64,000 nucleotides of DNA, from contig CM055319.2 of NCBI GenBank assembly GCA_029255685.2, positions 10,030,747-10,094,746 of the forward strand, written 5' to 3'. The DNA is from Silene conica (lineage: Eukaryota; Streptophyta; Magnoliopsida; Caryophyllales; Caryophyllaceae). This document shows positions 34,193-46,492 of the stretch, one piece after another. Under the pieces are notes generated by a model. It was given only the letters and a program-made list of their open reading frames with translations. It was not told the DNA's origin and searched no databases. The position numbers and the translations under genes are program-made. Within the stretch, counting starts at the first letter, position 1; the number at the start of each line of letters is the position of its first letter.

Positions 34193-35145
34193 GTAATTAA
34201 GTAGTGACTTAATTTGTAGTTGGTCGGAATTTAAAGGGAGTAAAATATCTAGGCGGCATGAGACTTTACACTTCACTGCGTGTTTTCCATGAAGCCACCT
34301 ATTTCCTTTTTTCCCTTTTTCCTTTTTATTTATCATCTCTCGTGTTAATCTATCAAATGCCCATCTTATTCTCATTTAATTACAGATATGCCACTTCAAG
34401 GTTCTCGTCTCAGCCTTTGACCTCCTTACATTTCTTTGAAACCGTGTCCTATAAATGCATTATGCATGACTCATGAACTAACCCCACACACCCTTGTTTT
34501 TATTTTGGCACGTTTACTTTTCTCACAAATTATCTAACGTAAATTTGCTACGGTTACAAATAAAATAAAAGTAAAATACTTATATATTAGCAAATTATTT
34601 TGTCTTATCCATCAATATGAATAATATTTAACCTATCACAAACTTATAACGAATATATCCATTGCAAGGGAGCTTTGTCCTACTTTTGTAACTATATGAC
34701 AAGACTCTATTATTTTAATTTGTTATTTTGTTCCCTTATGAAAACCTAATTTAAAGCACTCTGAATAAACTAAACTAAACAAGCATCTCATTGCTTCGTC
34801 TTATCCTTAATTATATTCCACAATAATTATGCTAATCCCAATAATTACACCTAAAACTTGTTTGTTTCCTCAAATCCTATAAATTATAATTCTTTTTTTC
34901 CCTTTTTTTATTGTGCTGATGGGAATTTTGTATTTTTTGTGGGTAGAGGAGGCACATGGAAAGATAGATAGCACGTACACTCCTCCTAATAAGTCGTCCC
35001 GTATTTCATACCGTGTCGGACATCCACGCTCGTCAGATAAACGCCTAAACTTGTTATAGTTTATACGATGAATAAAATGGCAAAAGAGATCAATTAGAGG
35101 ATGAGTTTGAGTGGTAAATAAGAAGTAGTTATAGTCGAGGTCAAA
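34193..35145. other. AT-rich intergenic DNA, no gene seen
   Basis: Overlapping open frames on both strands near 34190-34476 have no motif. Nothing else is recognised. Confidence 0.45.
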
Positions 35146-36156
35146 TCTTATCTATATAATTACAGAAACATCAATACAGTTTTTTTTTACTCTATCAGGT
35201 GGGACCCACAATTTCTTGATGAATTTCCTACGCGATAACTACCTGATATTCGATATTGCATGTCTAACCATAGTTTTAGAAATATTACGTAACATTTGTG
35301 ATATACTGTCGTAAACATTAAATAATGGATACAGAAATACAATTTATATAATATGAAATTAAATATTCTATAATAATATATAAAATAATACAGCTTTAGA
35401 TCATTTGTATTACATTAACTTTAATATTATATACCCAAAAAATAAAATATAATAATTTCGAATAACGTCCTTCTAAAACTATTGCATACCAATTTATATT
35501 CAATAAATAAATTACAATAAAGAATATAAAAATTAAGACCTGTGGATTTTTGCAATCGATAAAAAAATTGAGTAAAGTTAAATAATAATGACACGATAAA
35601 AAATGGGATATTGAAATAGCAAAAGAAAATTACCATAATAGATATACTTAACAGTTAACATTCACAAAAATACGAGTAATGACGAGTTTTATGGACAATC
35701 ATATCTTTTTTTTTATAAGGTAAAAAACTATATTGATCCTCTAGAATAGGACCAACCTATTTCATTATTTTGAATGAGGTAACTTGAACCCACCGACTTT
35801 CATCTCCAAATAATTCGACATGTTGACAACTCTGATTTATGAGTGAGTTGTGACGATGAAAAATGCATATATAAAGAAGAATTTTTTTAGATTTTTGTAT
35901 TAACATTTACTTATCATCATATATTGTTGTAATTCTGTTATGATATTTCAAATTTATATAGATCATTGAGTTTTGATATACTTTGAGTATAAACTATGTT
36001 ATTGTTAATATTACAATATTTTTAGTATGTCGGTCATATGAAATTATATTACAAATCAAAAATTTTAAATACGGCCAATCATTATTTTAAACATTATTCA
36101 TAAATAATAGTACTTGAAACTGCAATCCCGTGCAATTTGCACGGAATTAAAACTTG
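35146..36156 (+). mobile_element. Helitron-like element candidate
   Basis: It starts TCTTATCTATATAATTACAG, preceded by A. It ends with the hairpin CCGTGCAATTTGCACGG, then ATTAAAACTTG and T. The last four bases are CTTG rather than CTRR, so the 3' tip is degenerate or off. The first 30 bases and the block AGAAATATTACGTAACATTT recur in the element at 40407, which supports a shared family. It has no coding region. Confidence 0.5.
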
Positions 36157-36979
36157 TTTACCCCCAAATATTTAAATTTAATATCAAATATATTACGAAA
36201 CTAAAAGCATGCGTTATTTATAACCATAAAATAAATATTTTATTAATTTTAAATAGCATGTCCCGTGTTCTAAATTTCATGGGATGACGTATCACGTGTC
36301 CGTGTCTGTGTCCGTTTTGGTGATACCTGGCTCTTAATTTTACCAAATATGCTTGCTGACATTGGTATAAACTAGAAATTTATAGGAACTTTAATTCCTC
36401 TATTTTGTAAGAAGATACTACATTAGTTATTATATTTAATGTCATTTCAAATATTGGAAAATTTAACAGTCTAAATATCATTTCAAATATTGGAAAAATT
36501 CATGGTAGACTACATTAGTTGTTATATTTAATGTCAACAATGATTTAACGCACAAAAATTATATCTGATTGAATATATTTATGTCGTACGTAATATCTTA
36601 TTTTTTTATTTTTTAAAAAGGAAATTCTAATATTTTGCATTTACAGTTAATTTATAGTTGCATTTAGTATTTAGTATTAAAATTTCTTGGTAAATTAATA
36701 GTTTATTATCTAATAACTAATTTGGTCAATACTGCTATTTTTGTGACAACATTGATTTTTATCAATTAGTGTAATTTTTTGTACTTTATTTTTATTGTTA
36801 ACGCAATTTATTATTGTAGCTTAAAATTTAGACAGAATTTTAATCAATTCGTGTAATTTATTATCATAGGTAAAATTTGGGTTGAATTATTTTTGATTTA
36901 AACTATTCATTATTCGTTATTCATTAATATTTACGTACAAAACATAGACGTAAACATTTACGTACAAAACATAAACATA
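36157..36979. other. AT-rich repeat DNA, no gene seen
   Basis: The end of this stretch (about 36860-36979) is homologous to 38870-39000 and 39127-39240 (AATATTTACGTACAAAACAT). It is a Helitron-derived repeat interrupted by the MITE at 36980. Confidence 0.5.
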
Positions 36980-37803
36980 GGACTTGTTTGGTTACCCTCT
37001 AATTCATGGGAACTCCAACATCCCATGAATTGCAATTTTCTAAAGTTGTTTGGTTACCCCATAAATGGGAAAATGGAGGACCTCAAATTTCCCCATGAGT
37101 TCTAATAATTCCCGAATGATGTGGGAAGTTAATGACCGACACCCGCCTCGGTGTGTTGTACTTCCCACATTCTATCATAGTCAAAATGATTTTTTTACCA
37201 TAATATACTAAAAAAACGTCTGACAATATTCCCTCGTCTAGTTTTTCCCCTAAACCACTATTTTTACCCTAAAGCTCAATTCATGCCTAAAGAAAGCCTG
37301 ATTATCTTCCTCTCCCAAAAGAAAGCATTGTACTTTACCTGCCAAATTTCACGGCTTGTTAATTCCTAATTAGTCGAACTAGTAATATCTCAGAACTCTT
37401 ACTAGAATTTTAAATAAACTTTTAGTTTGAACGTTTTTTTCCGGAATAATGATGGTAATGTAACTCAGAAATATTCTTTTTAAGAATTGTGTTCAATTTC
37501 TTTTATGATGATGGTGTAATTTGGTTGAGTTCATATGGACGGTAAGACAATATCAGCTACTTCATAGTTCATAAGTAAAGTTATACAAAATAGTTTTGTT
37601 TCTAATAAATGGCATAATGGTATTTGTAAACAAAAGCATGAGAATTAGATTGGTACAACCAAACAAGATATGAGAATCCAATTCATGAAAAGTGTGAATT
37701 TCCTTATGTCAACCAAACAATTTTTTGTAAAATCATGGGAATTAAGTTTACTGGAAGTACAACTTCCTACGGAAGGTAATTCATGGATGAACCTAACAAG
37801 CCC
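36980..37803. mobile_element. Tourist-like element candidate
   Basis: The ends GGACTTGTTTGGTTACC and, inverted at the right, GGGCTTGTTAGGTTCATCC are similar. The flanks share CATAG, of which ATA or CATAG could be the duplication. Removing the element rejoins a repeat whose intact relatives are at 38870-39118 and 39127-39372, which supports insertion. Sub-terminal ATTCATGGGA/TCCCATGAAT words fold back. It has no coding capacity. Confidence 0.65.
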
Positions 37804-37917
37804 ATAGTGGTTTTTCAGTATGAATTCTGTATTATTTGCTGTGGGTTCCACTTTTTGTAAAAACATTGTATGTGAAGACGTGAATGCATGAGAATGCTTA
37901 ATGTCATTGTATTTATA

Positions 37918-39118
37918 CTAGTTTTATGCCCGTACAAAAAATGTATGGCTCTGTTTTTAAAAATTTCGTAAATTTATTGATTAATTAGTACAAATATAAT
38001 TCAACATGAACTTAAATGAGAAATATATAAATTATCAATCCGGGGATGATTTTGACTCCAAATAATTGATTTACTGGTATTGAATTAATTAATTTATTTA
38101 TTTTAAGATTATTATAAGTTGAAATTAAATTTCAATGTTAATGTTATTAACGGAAATAATTAAACTTTATGAAATAAATTTGAACCATATAAATAAGATA
38201 AAAAAATTTGTATTGTACACTTGTATAACATACCCTTTAAATAACTTACCTTTTAAATGAAAGTAACATAATAGAAATATTTGTAGTAGTGGGGGAGAAG
38301 GATAAGAAAAGTCTTTTAGTCTGCTAATTTTAAGGAGTCAATAAGTCAAAATCACAGTCTCTTAAAATCTTTAGATTTTATACTATAAAGATTTTAAATT
38401 TATTTTATTAGTATTATTATTAGTTATTAATATGCAAATCGGTCCTTATTAATAAGCGGAATATTATTAAATGTAACATTCGAAATATGATTTTTTTTAG
38501 TTTGAAAACTGAATTTTATTACGACAATGGCGAAATGTAAGCCGAAGGCATTATAAAACATAAGACTTTTAATTGAATCATTTTTGTATAGATCGGACCG
38601 TTATTTATATTTTCGATTAATAATAATTTGATCATCGTATTTTATTATGACAATGACGAAATCTAATACTGCAATCGATTACGTAATTAGTAATGAGGAA
38701 AGATCACAATTAATTCAGAATTTAGGAGTGAGGAAAATGAGGGAAATTAAATCCGTAAAAGTCAGTGTGTGCTTCTTTCCTTATTTCAAGAAACCAATGA
38801 AAATGAGTTAAATTCTATTCCTTTTATCGAGATAGATAGATAAAATTGGTGTAATTTTCTTTTAATTTATTATCGTAATTAAAATCTTGCCTGAATTATT
38901 TTCGATTTAAATTATTCATTATTCGTCATTCATTAATATTTACGTACAAAACATATACATAAACATTAACGTACAAAACATAAACATAAAAGTTTTTCGG
39001 TAACAATTTCATATTATTTATCGTGGCTTCCACATTTTTGTAAAATAAAAAAAAAAATTATTTGATGATGTGGATGCATGAGAATGTTTGAATAGTTCTT
39101 GCATTTATATAGATAAGA
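37918..39118 (-). mobile_element. Helitron-like element, minus orientation
   Basis: Read on the minus strand it starts TCTTATCTATATAAATGC, preceded by A. It ends with a hairpin (arms around CCGTAC/GTACGG-like, imperfect), then CTAG and T. Length is 1201 bp, non-coding. Its 5' third is repeated at 39127-39372 and, interrupted by a MITE, at 36860-37917. Confidence 0.5.
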
Positions 39119-40406
39119 TTGAAGTAATTTATTATCGTAATTAAAATTTGACCTGACTTATTTTCGATTTAAATTATTTATTATTTGTTATTCATTAATA
39201 TTTACGTACGAAATATATATGTAAACATTTACGTACTAAACATAGAAGTTTTTAGTAATTAATTCTGTATTATTTGGCGTGGATCCCACATTTTTTGTAA
39301 AAAAAAAATTGTACGTAATGACGTAGATGCATGATGAGAATGTTTGAAATGATCTTGTATTTATATAGATAAAATTTCATCTATGCGTAAATACACTATT
39401 CTTTATTCTCTCTAATTCGTAAATAACCTACACTCTTTCGGAGCTAATCATTTATTATCTATTAGAGTACCTTTTCCACAAAAATCAAGAAATAATAAAA
39501 TGGTGAAAATTAATTATAAAATAAATATCGATGTCACATACACCGATACACACTTTTTTTATTTCAGGTAACAACTTGTCAAAAATTTACTAAATATAGA
39601 AATACATAACAGGCGATTGATACATTCTAAATTGAAAATAAAGAACAATTAATCGAAGCGGATAAATAATTTATGTAATATCCCTAATAATTAGTACTTC
39701 CTCCATTTCAATCAATTCTATACATTTACTTTATTCACGTTTGTCAATACTCGTTTTCTTTTATAAATATTTTTAGTTACACATCGATAAAAATTATAAA
39801 ATTTTGATATTCACAATTTAATCGGTAAAACAATTTAAACAAGATCTCACATGACTATCTTTTATGTTATATATTAGAAGTTGTGTCGAAAATTCACCCG
39901 ACTTAATAGTGACCAAAAAGTGAAATGTATAGAATTGATTGGAATGGAGGAAGTATTAAACATGGCACCTAATTGCTGAATTTTAAAAGCAAAAATTCTT
40001 GTTTAATACGTGTTGGGGTCAAATATGCTTATATAAGATGCTACGACAAAAGTAGAATGCACTGAAAAAGTTAAAAGATACCAGTACTACTCATGCCATA
40101 TATAGTTATATACCCACATGGTAATTTACCCGTATTAAATTTAAGATAAATAATACCGTTTAAATAAGAGTGTAAAATTCAAGTATTTTAAAAGTTCAAT
40201 AAAAAGTTTTCAAGCAACACTACCAAGTAGTACCAAGTACCAAGTACCAAGTACCAAGTACCAACTACCAGTCTACCATCATTCCATATTAAGATCTCAC
40301 GCATATAAACCATTGATCTATGTTTAGACTTAGATAGTGTTTCCGCTAGGCATAAGCTTAAACACAGACATAGATGATAATACATTGATAAACACTAAAA
40401 TATGAA
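39119..40406. other. Repeat-derived intergenic DNA
   Basis: It begins with a partial copy of the Helitron-like repeat (39127-39372), then AT-rich DNA, a Stowaway MITE (39697-39953), and a short ACCAAGT microsatellite near 40222-40263. No gene is recognised. Confidence 0.5.
39697..39953. mobile_element. Stowaway MITE
   Basis: A 257-bp element with termini CTTCCTCCATTTCAATCAAT and ATTGATTGGAATGGAGGAAG, flanked by TA on both sides. It matches the MITE upstream of ADA2 (18924-19182) in length, ends and internal words such as TTCACGTTTG.CAAT. Confidence 0.93.
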
Positions 40407-40683
40407 TCTTATTTATATAATTACAGAAACATTTCAGAAGTCATGGTTGAATCACGTCATCAACACAGGTTTTAATATATTTTTTTTAATTATCTCAGGT
40501 GGATTCCACAATGTGTTTGATGAATTTCCTGAGTCATAACCACCCGATATTCTAAATAAATGTCCGATATCGTAGTTTCAGAAATATTACGTAACATTTT
40601 TATATAAATTAGTGTGAGAAATATTAATTTTATATTTATGTTTTTTTGAAGGACAGTGTAATCGTTATTCATTTGCACAACTC

Positions 40684-41444
40684 TTTTTTTTTTTTTTTTT
40701 TTTTTTTGGCGGGGAAACCCCCTTCGCATCATACGAAACTGCATCAACAATGTTTTGCGGGACATGCTCCAGCCACTTCCTCTGGCCGATTTGCCAAGGA
40801 GTAAAATGAGCTAGGAGATGTGCTACTGTATTGTTCTCACGATAAACGAAATTAAAAACTACCGACCTAAAGAAAGTGCATAAATGAAAGATATCCTCGT
40901 AAACTCGGTACAGCTCTGTTCTACCCTTGCTTCACGTCTTCAGATCAGTAATAACACCCTGGGAGTCGCTTTCGATAATGACCTTTGAATAGCCCATCTT
41001 CATAGCTTCTCGAATTCCAGCGTGAATGGCCTGTGCTTCCGCCATCTTTGCTTCTTGTCTGCCAGCCATTTGAGTAGTCATGGCCCATTCAAGCCGCCCG
41101 TTCGATTCTCTAGCCACCACTCCCAAGCCTGTTCCCTGACCCTCCACCAGCCCTGCATCCGTATTGATTTTAATGAAATCCGCGTCCGGTTGCTGCCATC
41201 TGCCGCTGACCCTCTGTCCCCCCTCTTCAGTACTCGTTCCCTTGTCCATACCCCTCTCCTTACCTATCATACCTCCCATGTTCACGCCTCCACTGGCCCT
41301 CCCTTTCCCCTGCCGCTCCAAGTTGCATTTTCCCTCTCCGTGGCTCTCATCAATTTCCCATAGAAGGTCTTGTACTCTTTGAATCACTCTCTCACTCCGT
41401 CTGTCACCTCCCTAAAAAATCGAGTCATTACGTCGTTCTCAAAA
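40684..41444 (-). mobile_element. 5'-truncated LINE with poly-A tail
   Basis: On the minus strand the insertion carries an RNase H-type coding end and finishes in a run of about 25 A (40684-40708 as T on the plus strand). It is flanked by the direct repeat ATTTGCACAACTC(TTTT) at 40671 and 41445-41461. Poly-A tail, 5' truncation and a long variable duplication are the marks of target-primed LINE insertion. Confidence 0.92.
40709..41387 (-). pseudogene. LINE polyprotein C-terminus (RNase H domain)
   Basis: The frame carries a WQQPDADFIKINTDAG start, then GLGVVARESNGRLEW, EAQAIHAGIREAMKMGYSKV and IIESDSQGVITDL. This is the RNase H-like domain at the end of plant non-LTR retrotransposons (IN.DA.....G.G...R, AEA.A...G, ESD). 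A TGA (40932-40934) interrupts it. The same frame continues through VYRENNTVAHLLAHF and on to the poly-A. The reverse transcriptase and endonuclease are absent because of 5' truncation. Confidence 0.85.
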
Positions 41445-41863
41445 ATTTGCACAACTCTTTTGATTTTATAGTCATATTTACATTTTTTTGATACTCAATT
41501 TAATGTTTTAATATTCTAAATTTTAATTAAAACATGCATTCTAACGTATTATCAATATAATAGAAATTGAATGTAAAATATTCACGTATTATTGACGTTA
41601 TTCGGTAATATTAATTATCCACCACTTTTTTCTAAAAATATACTCGTGTAATTTTGCACGGGTTGAAATCTAATAGATAAGACGGAATGACCAAGTTATC
41701 TGATATCCCAACCAATTTGCCATATCTAATTGGTGGATTTTAAAAAATAAAGGGAAAAGTTTTCAAGCATCATTATTGTACTATCATCCTTATAAAGATT
41801 AACGGGTCTTTTTTGTGATGGGTTAATGTCGTCACAAGCTTGTGACCTCTCACAAAAAGGTGG

Positions 41864-42062
41864 TGTAAAGTAGGAAGTTTTATTATATTGAATGACTTGA
41901 TTAGAGACTGAATATTACATATGTTTATATACTACAAGAGAAGCTCCTAGAGACTAATTAAAGACGGAAACAGAATAATAAAAAGATTACAACTATACAA
42001 AAGATAACAGAAATATTGACAGTAATATTACAATCAATTATAAAGATTACGTATCCTTAATA
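41864..42062 (-). repeat. Copia 3' LTR
   Basis: On the minus strand the LTR starts TATTAAGGATACG and ends CTACTTTACA, so its outer bases are TA...CA instead of the usual TG...CA. The polyprotein stop codon (42047-42049) lies inside it. Confidence 0.95.
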
Positions 42063-45000
42063 TGCCCCCGCAAGTTGGACAAGCCGGAGGATAGACCAAT
42101 CTTGGATAGGAGTGAGACGAATCGTGGTCGCGAAAGAGGTTTTGTAAGAGCATCTGCCAGTTGGTCGTTAGTATGGACATGTTGAACCCGAAGATCGTTG
42201 TTGCGAATATGTTGACGCACAAAGTGAAAGGATAGTGCAACATGTTTCATTCGGGAATGAAAAATTGGATTTTCTGAGTAATGAGTGGCACCCAAATTAT
42301 CACAATAAATGACTGGAACAGTAGTGCTGGTCAGACTCAATTCGGAAAGCAGAGAGCGCAACCAAATTATTTCAGCAGTAGCAGTTGCAATTGCGCGAAA
42401 CTCCGCTTCAGTAGATGATAGGGCAATGGTTTTCTGTTTGCGGGAGATCCATGAGATAGGATTTCGACCAAGATATACAATAAAACCCGTTGTCGAAACA
42501 TAGGAGTCCTTGTCACCTCCCCAATCAGCATCACAAAAGGCATGTAGCGTTAATGGTGAGCGGGAGTGTAATTGAATACCAAGATCACAGGTACCTTTGA
42601 GATACCGTAATAGACGTTTCAGTGCAAGCCAATGACACTCTTTTGGGTCGTGAAGAAATTGGGCTAGTTTATTGACGGTAAAGGAAATGTCTGGGCGAGT
42701 AAGGGTAAGGTATTGTAAAGAGCCGACAATAGCACGATAGTCAGAATGTGTGTTGATGGTAGGACCAGTAGCATTATGAAGTGAGGGGTATGGGTTCATA
42801 GGGGTGGGTGTTGGTTTGCAGTCAGCAAGGTTATGGCGCGTGAGAAGGTCATTGATATATTTGGTTTGGGTGAGTAAGAGTCCAGCTTTGTTGGGTGTGA
42901 CCTCAATTCCAAGGAAGTACGATGGTGGCCCGAGATCTTTCAAGGAGAAGCGTGTGTGTATATGACGAAGAAAAGTTGTGAGGTGAGTTGAAGAGGAACC
43001 AGTAACGATTATGTCATCGACATAAACCAGAAGGTAGAGGGAATGAGAAGAGTGAGTGAGATAAAACAGAGACGGGTCAGAAATAGAGTTCTGGAATCCG
43101 TAAGAGAGGAGATAGGAGCGCAGTTCAGTGAACCAAGCGCGGGGGGCCTGCTTTAGTCCATAAATGGCTTTATGAAGCTTGCAAACATGTGAAGGAGAGG
43201 AGGTATTGACAAAACCAAGGGGTTGAGTCATGTAGACCGTATCAGAAAGAGAGCCTTGGAGGAAGGCGTTTTTTTACATCGAGATGACGAAGAGGCCAAG
43301 AGTTACCTAAGGCAAGGGAAAGGATTAATCTAATTGTAGCTGGTTTGACAACTGGGCTATAGGTAGCAGTGTAATCAAGTCTCGGTCTTTGATGAAAGCC
43401 TTTGGCTACGAGGCGAGCCTTATATTTTTCAATTGTGTTGTCGGATTTGTATTTGATGCGAAAAACCCACTTGCAACCTATGGTATTGAAGTGGGATTGG
43501 GAAGGAATCAGTGACCACGTTTGATTTTTGAGGAGAGCTTTATATTCTTCTTCCATAGCAGCTCTCCACCGCGGGTCAAGGAGGGCCTGTTTTACAGTAG
43601 AAGGAAGGGTGTGAGAGGAGGAGTGAAGAGTGGCTACTTTGGCGTACTTAGGATTCGGTTTAACGATATTGTTTGTGAGACGAGTAACGACAGAGCGGGC
43701 AGGTGGTGGAGCAGCGGGTTCGGAATTGGCAGTGGACGCAGGAGTAGGGGAAACAGTATCGGACGAGGGACTGGAGTGAAAGGCTGGAGTGTGAGATGTG
43801 GCTGGAGAGGATTGAGCAGATAGGGCAGGAGAGTCGGGTGTGCGAGTAGGTGAAGGATTTTCAGTTGCAGGGGTTTCGGGAGTTGCGGGAGTTGTAGTGG
43901 GAATAATAATGGTAGTGTGATTATGTATAGGTGTATCAGGGGAGAGGGGGGATAACACAGTGAGTGATAAATCACACCAGTGAGAGGGTGAGGGAATAGT
44001 TGATTGAGGCGTGTTTTGTAAAGTAGAATAAGGAAATTTATTTTCAACAAAATGAACATGGCGCGAGGTGTAAAGACGATTATTGGTAGGATCAAGACAA
44101 TGGTAAGCACTCTGGGAGGAAGAGTATCCTACAAAGACACATGGAATAGACCGGGATTCGAGTTTATGAGAAGTGTAGGGGCGAAGCCAAGGGTAACATA
44201 GACACCCAAAGCTTCGTAATTTAGTGTAATTTGGATGAATTTGGAATAATCTGAAGTAGGGAGATTCGTTATTGAGAGTGGGAGTAGGCATTCTGTTAAT
44301 GAGATATGTAGCGGTTGCAAAGGCGTGAGGCCAATGTGTTGTGGGTAGATGACCGTGAGATAGTAAGGCAAGACCAGTTTCAACAATATGCCGATGACGA
44401 CGTTCGGCATAACCATTATGTTCAGGAGTGTGAGGAGGAGAGGTGAGATGTCCTATGCCGTCACTACCAAGAGATGAGGTGAGTTTGATGTATTCGCGTC
44501 CATTGTCGGAATATAGTTGAATTATAGGGCGATTAAAGTATTTTTCAACAAGAGCTTTAAAGCGATTAAATGTAGGTTGTGTGTCGGATTTTCTTTTGAG
44601 GGGATATAGCCATATATATTTCGTATAGTGGTCAACAAAAATAACGTAATACTTAAAGGAATCATACGATAAGACCGGAGAGGTCCACACATCAGAAAAT
44701 ATAAGTTGCAAAGGAGCAGTAGAATGTAGTGAAGAAGTAGAGAAAGGGAGCTTATGGCTCTTATTGATGGCACACGCATTACAAGAATCAAATAAGGAGT
44801 CTTTGAAAGAAAAGTTTGCTAAACGACTAAGAGTTTGTAAGACTTTAGTGGAGGGATGGCCGAGGCGATGATGCCAAAGCGCAAGAAAAACTGTTGAACT
44901 GGTTGAACTGGTGTAGACGGTTGGAGAGTTGGGTGTCCATTCGAATAAACCATTCCGTTTAGTGGCTTGAAGGAGGAGCTTCCCGGTCTGAATGTCCTTA

Positions 45001-46244
45001 ATGAAACAAGCAGAGGGTGAGAATATGGCAACAACATTATTATCGCTGCAAAGCTTAGGAATAGAAATGATATTGCGAGATATAGTTGGAACATAAAGTA
45101 CATCCTGGAAGTGTAAATGAATATTAGAAGAAGAGTGAGAGAAAGAACCTATGTTTTCAATAGAGAGAGAGGAGCCATCTCCGATGATGAGATCATCGGC
45201 ACCATCGTACGGGTTATGGAGAGAAAGATTTTGGAGATCGTTGGTAATATGATGTGTTGCGCCGCTGTCAAGAAGATAGGTATTACGGTCTGTCGAGGCA
45301 GTTGCTGTGGCGGTATGGACTTGTGGTTGGTTGGATTGGCGTGGCATGGGTGGAAATTGGATATTTGGAAATCGGCGTTTGAATTCACGACAAATTTCAA
45401 CAAAATGGCCGGGTTTATGGCACCATTGACAGCGACCTTTAAAGATTGGGGTGGAGGAATTGTTTTGCTGGTTGTAGGAAGGGGGAGCAGAGGGTCGGGG
45501 CAGTATACCAGGAGAGTTATTGGAGGGTGGAGGGCGACGGTTATGGGCAGCAATATAATGGACAGAGGCAGGGAGCGAGTTTGTGGAGGGGTCTGGTTTA
45601 TAAGTAAGGTCATGATGTATCAGTTTTTCATGAAACGCATTAAAGGAAATAGTAGTGTCACGGGCACGTACCGCGTCAATTACGGGTTTATATTTACCGT
45701 AATCGAGTCCATCAATTACTTGTCCGATGATATCTTCAGCATCCATCGGCTTCCCTAAGTGAGCAAGTTCGTCTGTGCAGCTACGAATGGCCTGCATATA
45801 CTCTGTGGCAGATTTATCACCCTTGGTAATGGACTTGAGTCTGTCCTTGACTTGAAGAATGTGACTACGAGACGGATTGCCGTAGGTGGAACGGAGAGTG
45901 GTCCAGACGGCATTGGAAGTCTTGTCATTGAGGAGAAACGGGGTGATAGACGGATCAATCGTACCAAGTATGGCACCTTTGATAAGACGATCTTGACGCA
46001 TCCAAGTGTGGTATGCCGGGTTGGAGACTTCTTTCTGTTCGTCATTAGTTTTGGTTGGAGACGGACATAGGTGGGAGCCATCAACAAATTTGAATAAGTC
46101 GAAACCAATGAGGAGATCTTCGATTTGGGTGGTCCAAGATCGGTATACTTCTGGAGTGAGTTTGATACATTGATTTAGATTAAGAACAAGGAATGGAGAA
46201 AGTGGTTCATACTGGTTTGATATAGTATTGCTGGAAGCAGCCAT
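42047..46244 (-). pseudogene. Copia gag-pol polyprotein, one frameshift
   Basis: The first frame (46244 to 43242, 1000 residues) contains gag. A CCHC zinc knuckle (CQWCHKPGHFVEIC, residues 272-285) follows, then the protease DSG motif (LLDSGATHH, about residue 324). The integrase has an HHCC finger (HHRLGH...C.AC) and the D-D-E core (FVDHYTK, YSDNGREY, EHNGYAERRHR). The start of the reverse transcriptase (KARLVAKGF) completes the frame. The rest (43231 to 42047) has the RT catalytic YVDDIIV and RNase H (AFCDADWGG, SSTEAEFRA). The two parts are separated by one extra A in a seven-A run near 43271-43277, within the RT motif LDVK.AFL. Nothing else is broken. The start Met is 49 bases inside the 5' LTR. 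Confidence 0.95.
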
Positions 46245-46280
46245 GGAGAGAAAAAAATTTGAGTAGAAGAGGATGATCGT

Positions 46281-46293
46281 TGGTCTGATACCA
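46281..46293 (-). other. Copia primer-binding site
   Basis: TGGTATCAGACCA on the minus strand immediately follows the 5' LTR. It matches the 3' end of plant initiator methionine tRNA, used to prime reverse transcription. Confidence 0.9.
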
Positions 46294-46492
46294 TGTAAAG
46301 TAGGAAGTTTTATTATATTGAATGACTTGATTAGAGACTGAATATTACATATGTTTATATACTACAAGAGAAGCTCCTAGAGACTAATTAAAGACGGAAA
46401 CAGAATAATAAAAAGATTACAAGTATACAAAAGATAACAGAAATATTGACAGTAATATTACAATCAATTATAAAGATTACGTATCCTTAATA
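46294..46492 (-). repeat. Copia 5' LTR
   Basis: Same 199-base sequence as the 3' LTR except one C/G difference near position 46423 (ACAAGTATAC here, ACAACTATAC in the other). Confidence 0.95.

Larger units (their letters stand above)
40407..41673 (+). mobile_element. Helitron-like element carrying a LINE insertion
   Basis: It starts TCTTATTTATATAATTACAG, preceded by A, and ends with a hairpin (CTCGTG..TTTTGCACGGG), spacer and CTAA, then T. These are Helitron-type ends, and its first 200 bases are related to 35146-35330. A 5'-truncated LINE with its duplication occupies 40671-41461; without it the element is about 490 bp. Confidence 0.55.
41864..46492 (-). mobile_element. Ty1/Copia LTR retrotransposon, young, near-intact
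   Basis: This 4629-bp element lies in minus orientation. Two 199-bp LTRs (41864-42062 and 46294-46492) differ at one visible base. A perfect 5-bp duplication, GGTGG, flanks it (41859-41863 and 46493-46497). The primer site TGGTATCAGACCA (minus strand, 46281-46293), complementary to initiator Met tRNA as in most plant Copia elements, directly follows the 5' LTR. A GGGGGCA purine tract precedes the 3' LTR. Gene order gag, protease, integrase, reverse transcriptase, RNase H defines Copia. Confidence 0.97.

Noticed and set aside
43265-43280. Programmed frameshift at the A-run in the Copia polyprotein
   Set aside because: Plant Copia elements encode one continuous frame, and the shift falls inside a conserved RT motif, so a one-base insertion or sequencing error is simpler.
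45117-45758. Long plus-strand open frame (213 aa) opposite gag, and similar ones at 43521, 43634 and 45149
   Set aside because: They are mirror or alternate-frame readings of the Copia polyprotein, with no motif of their own.
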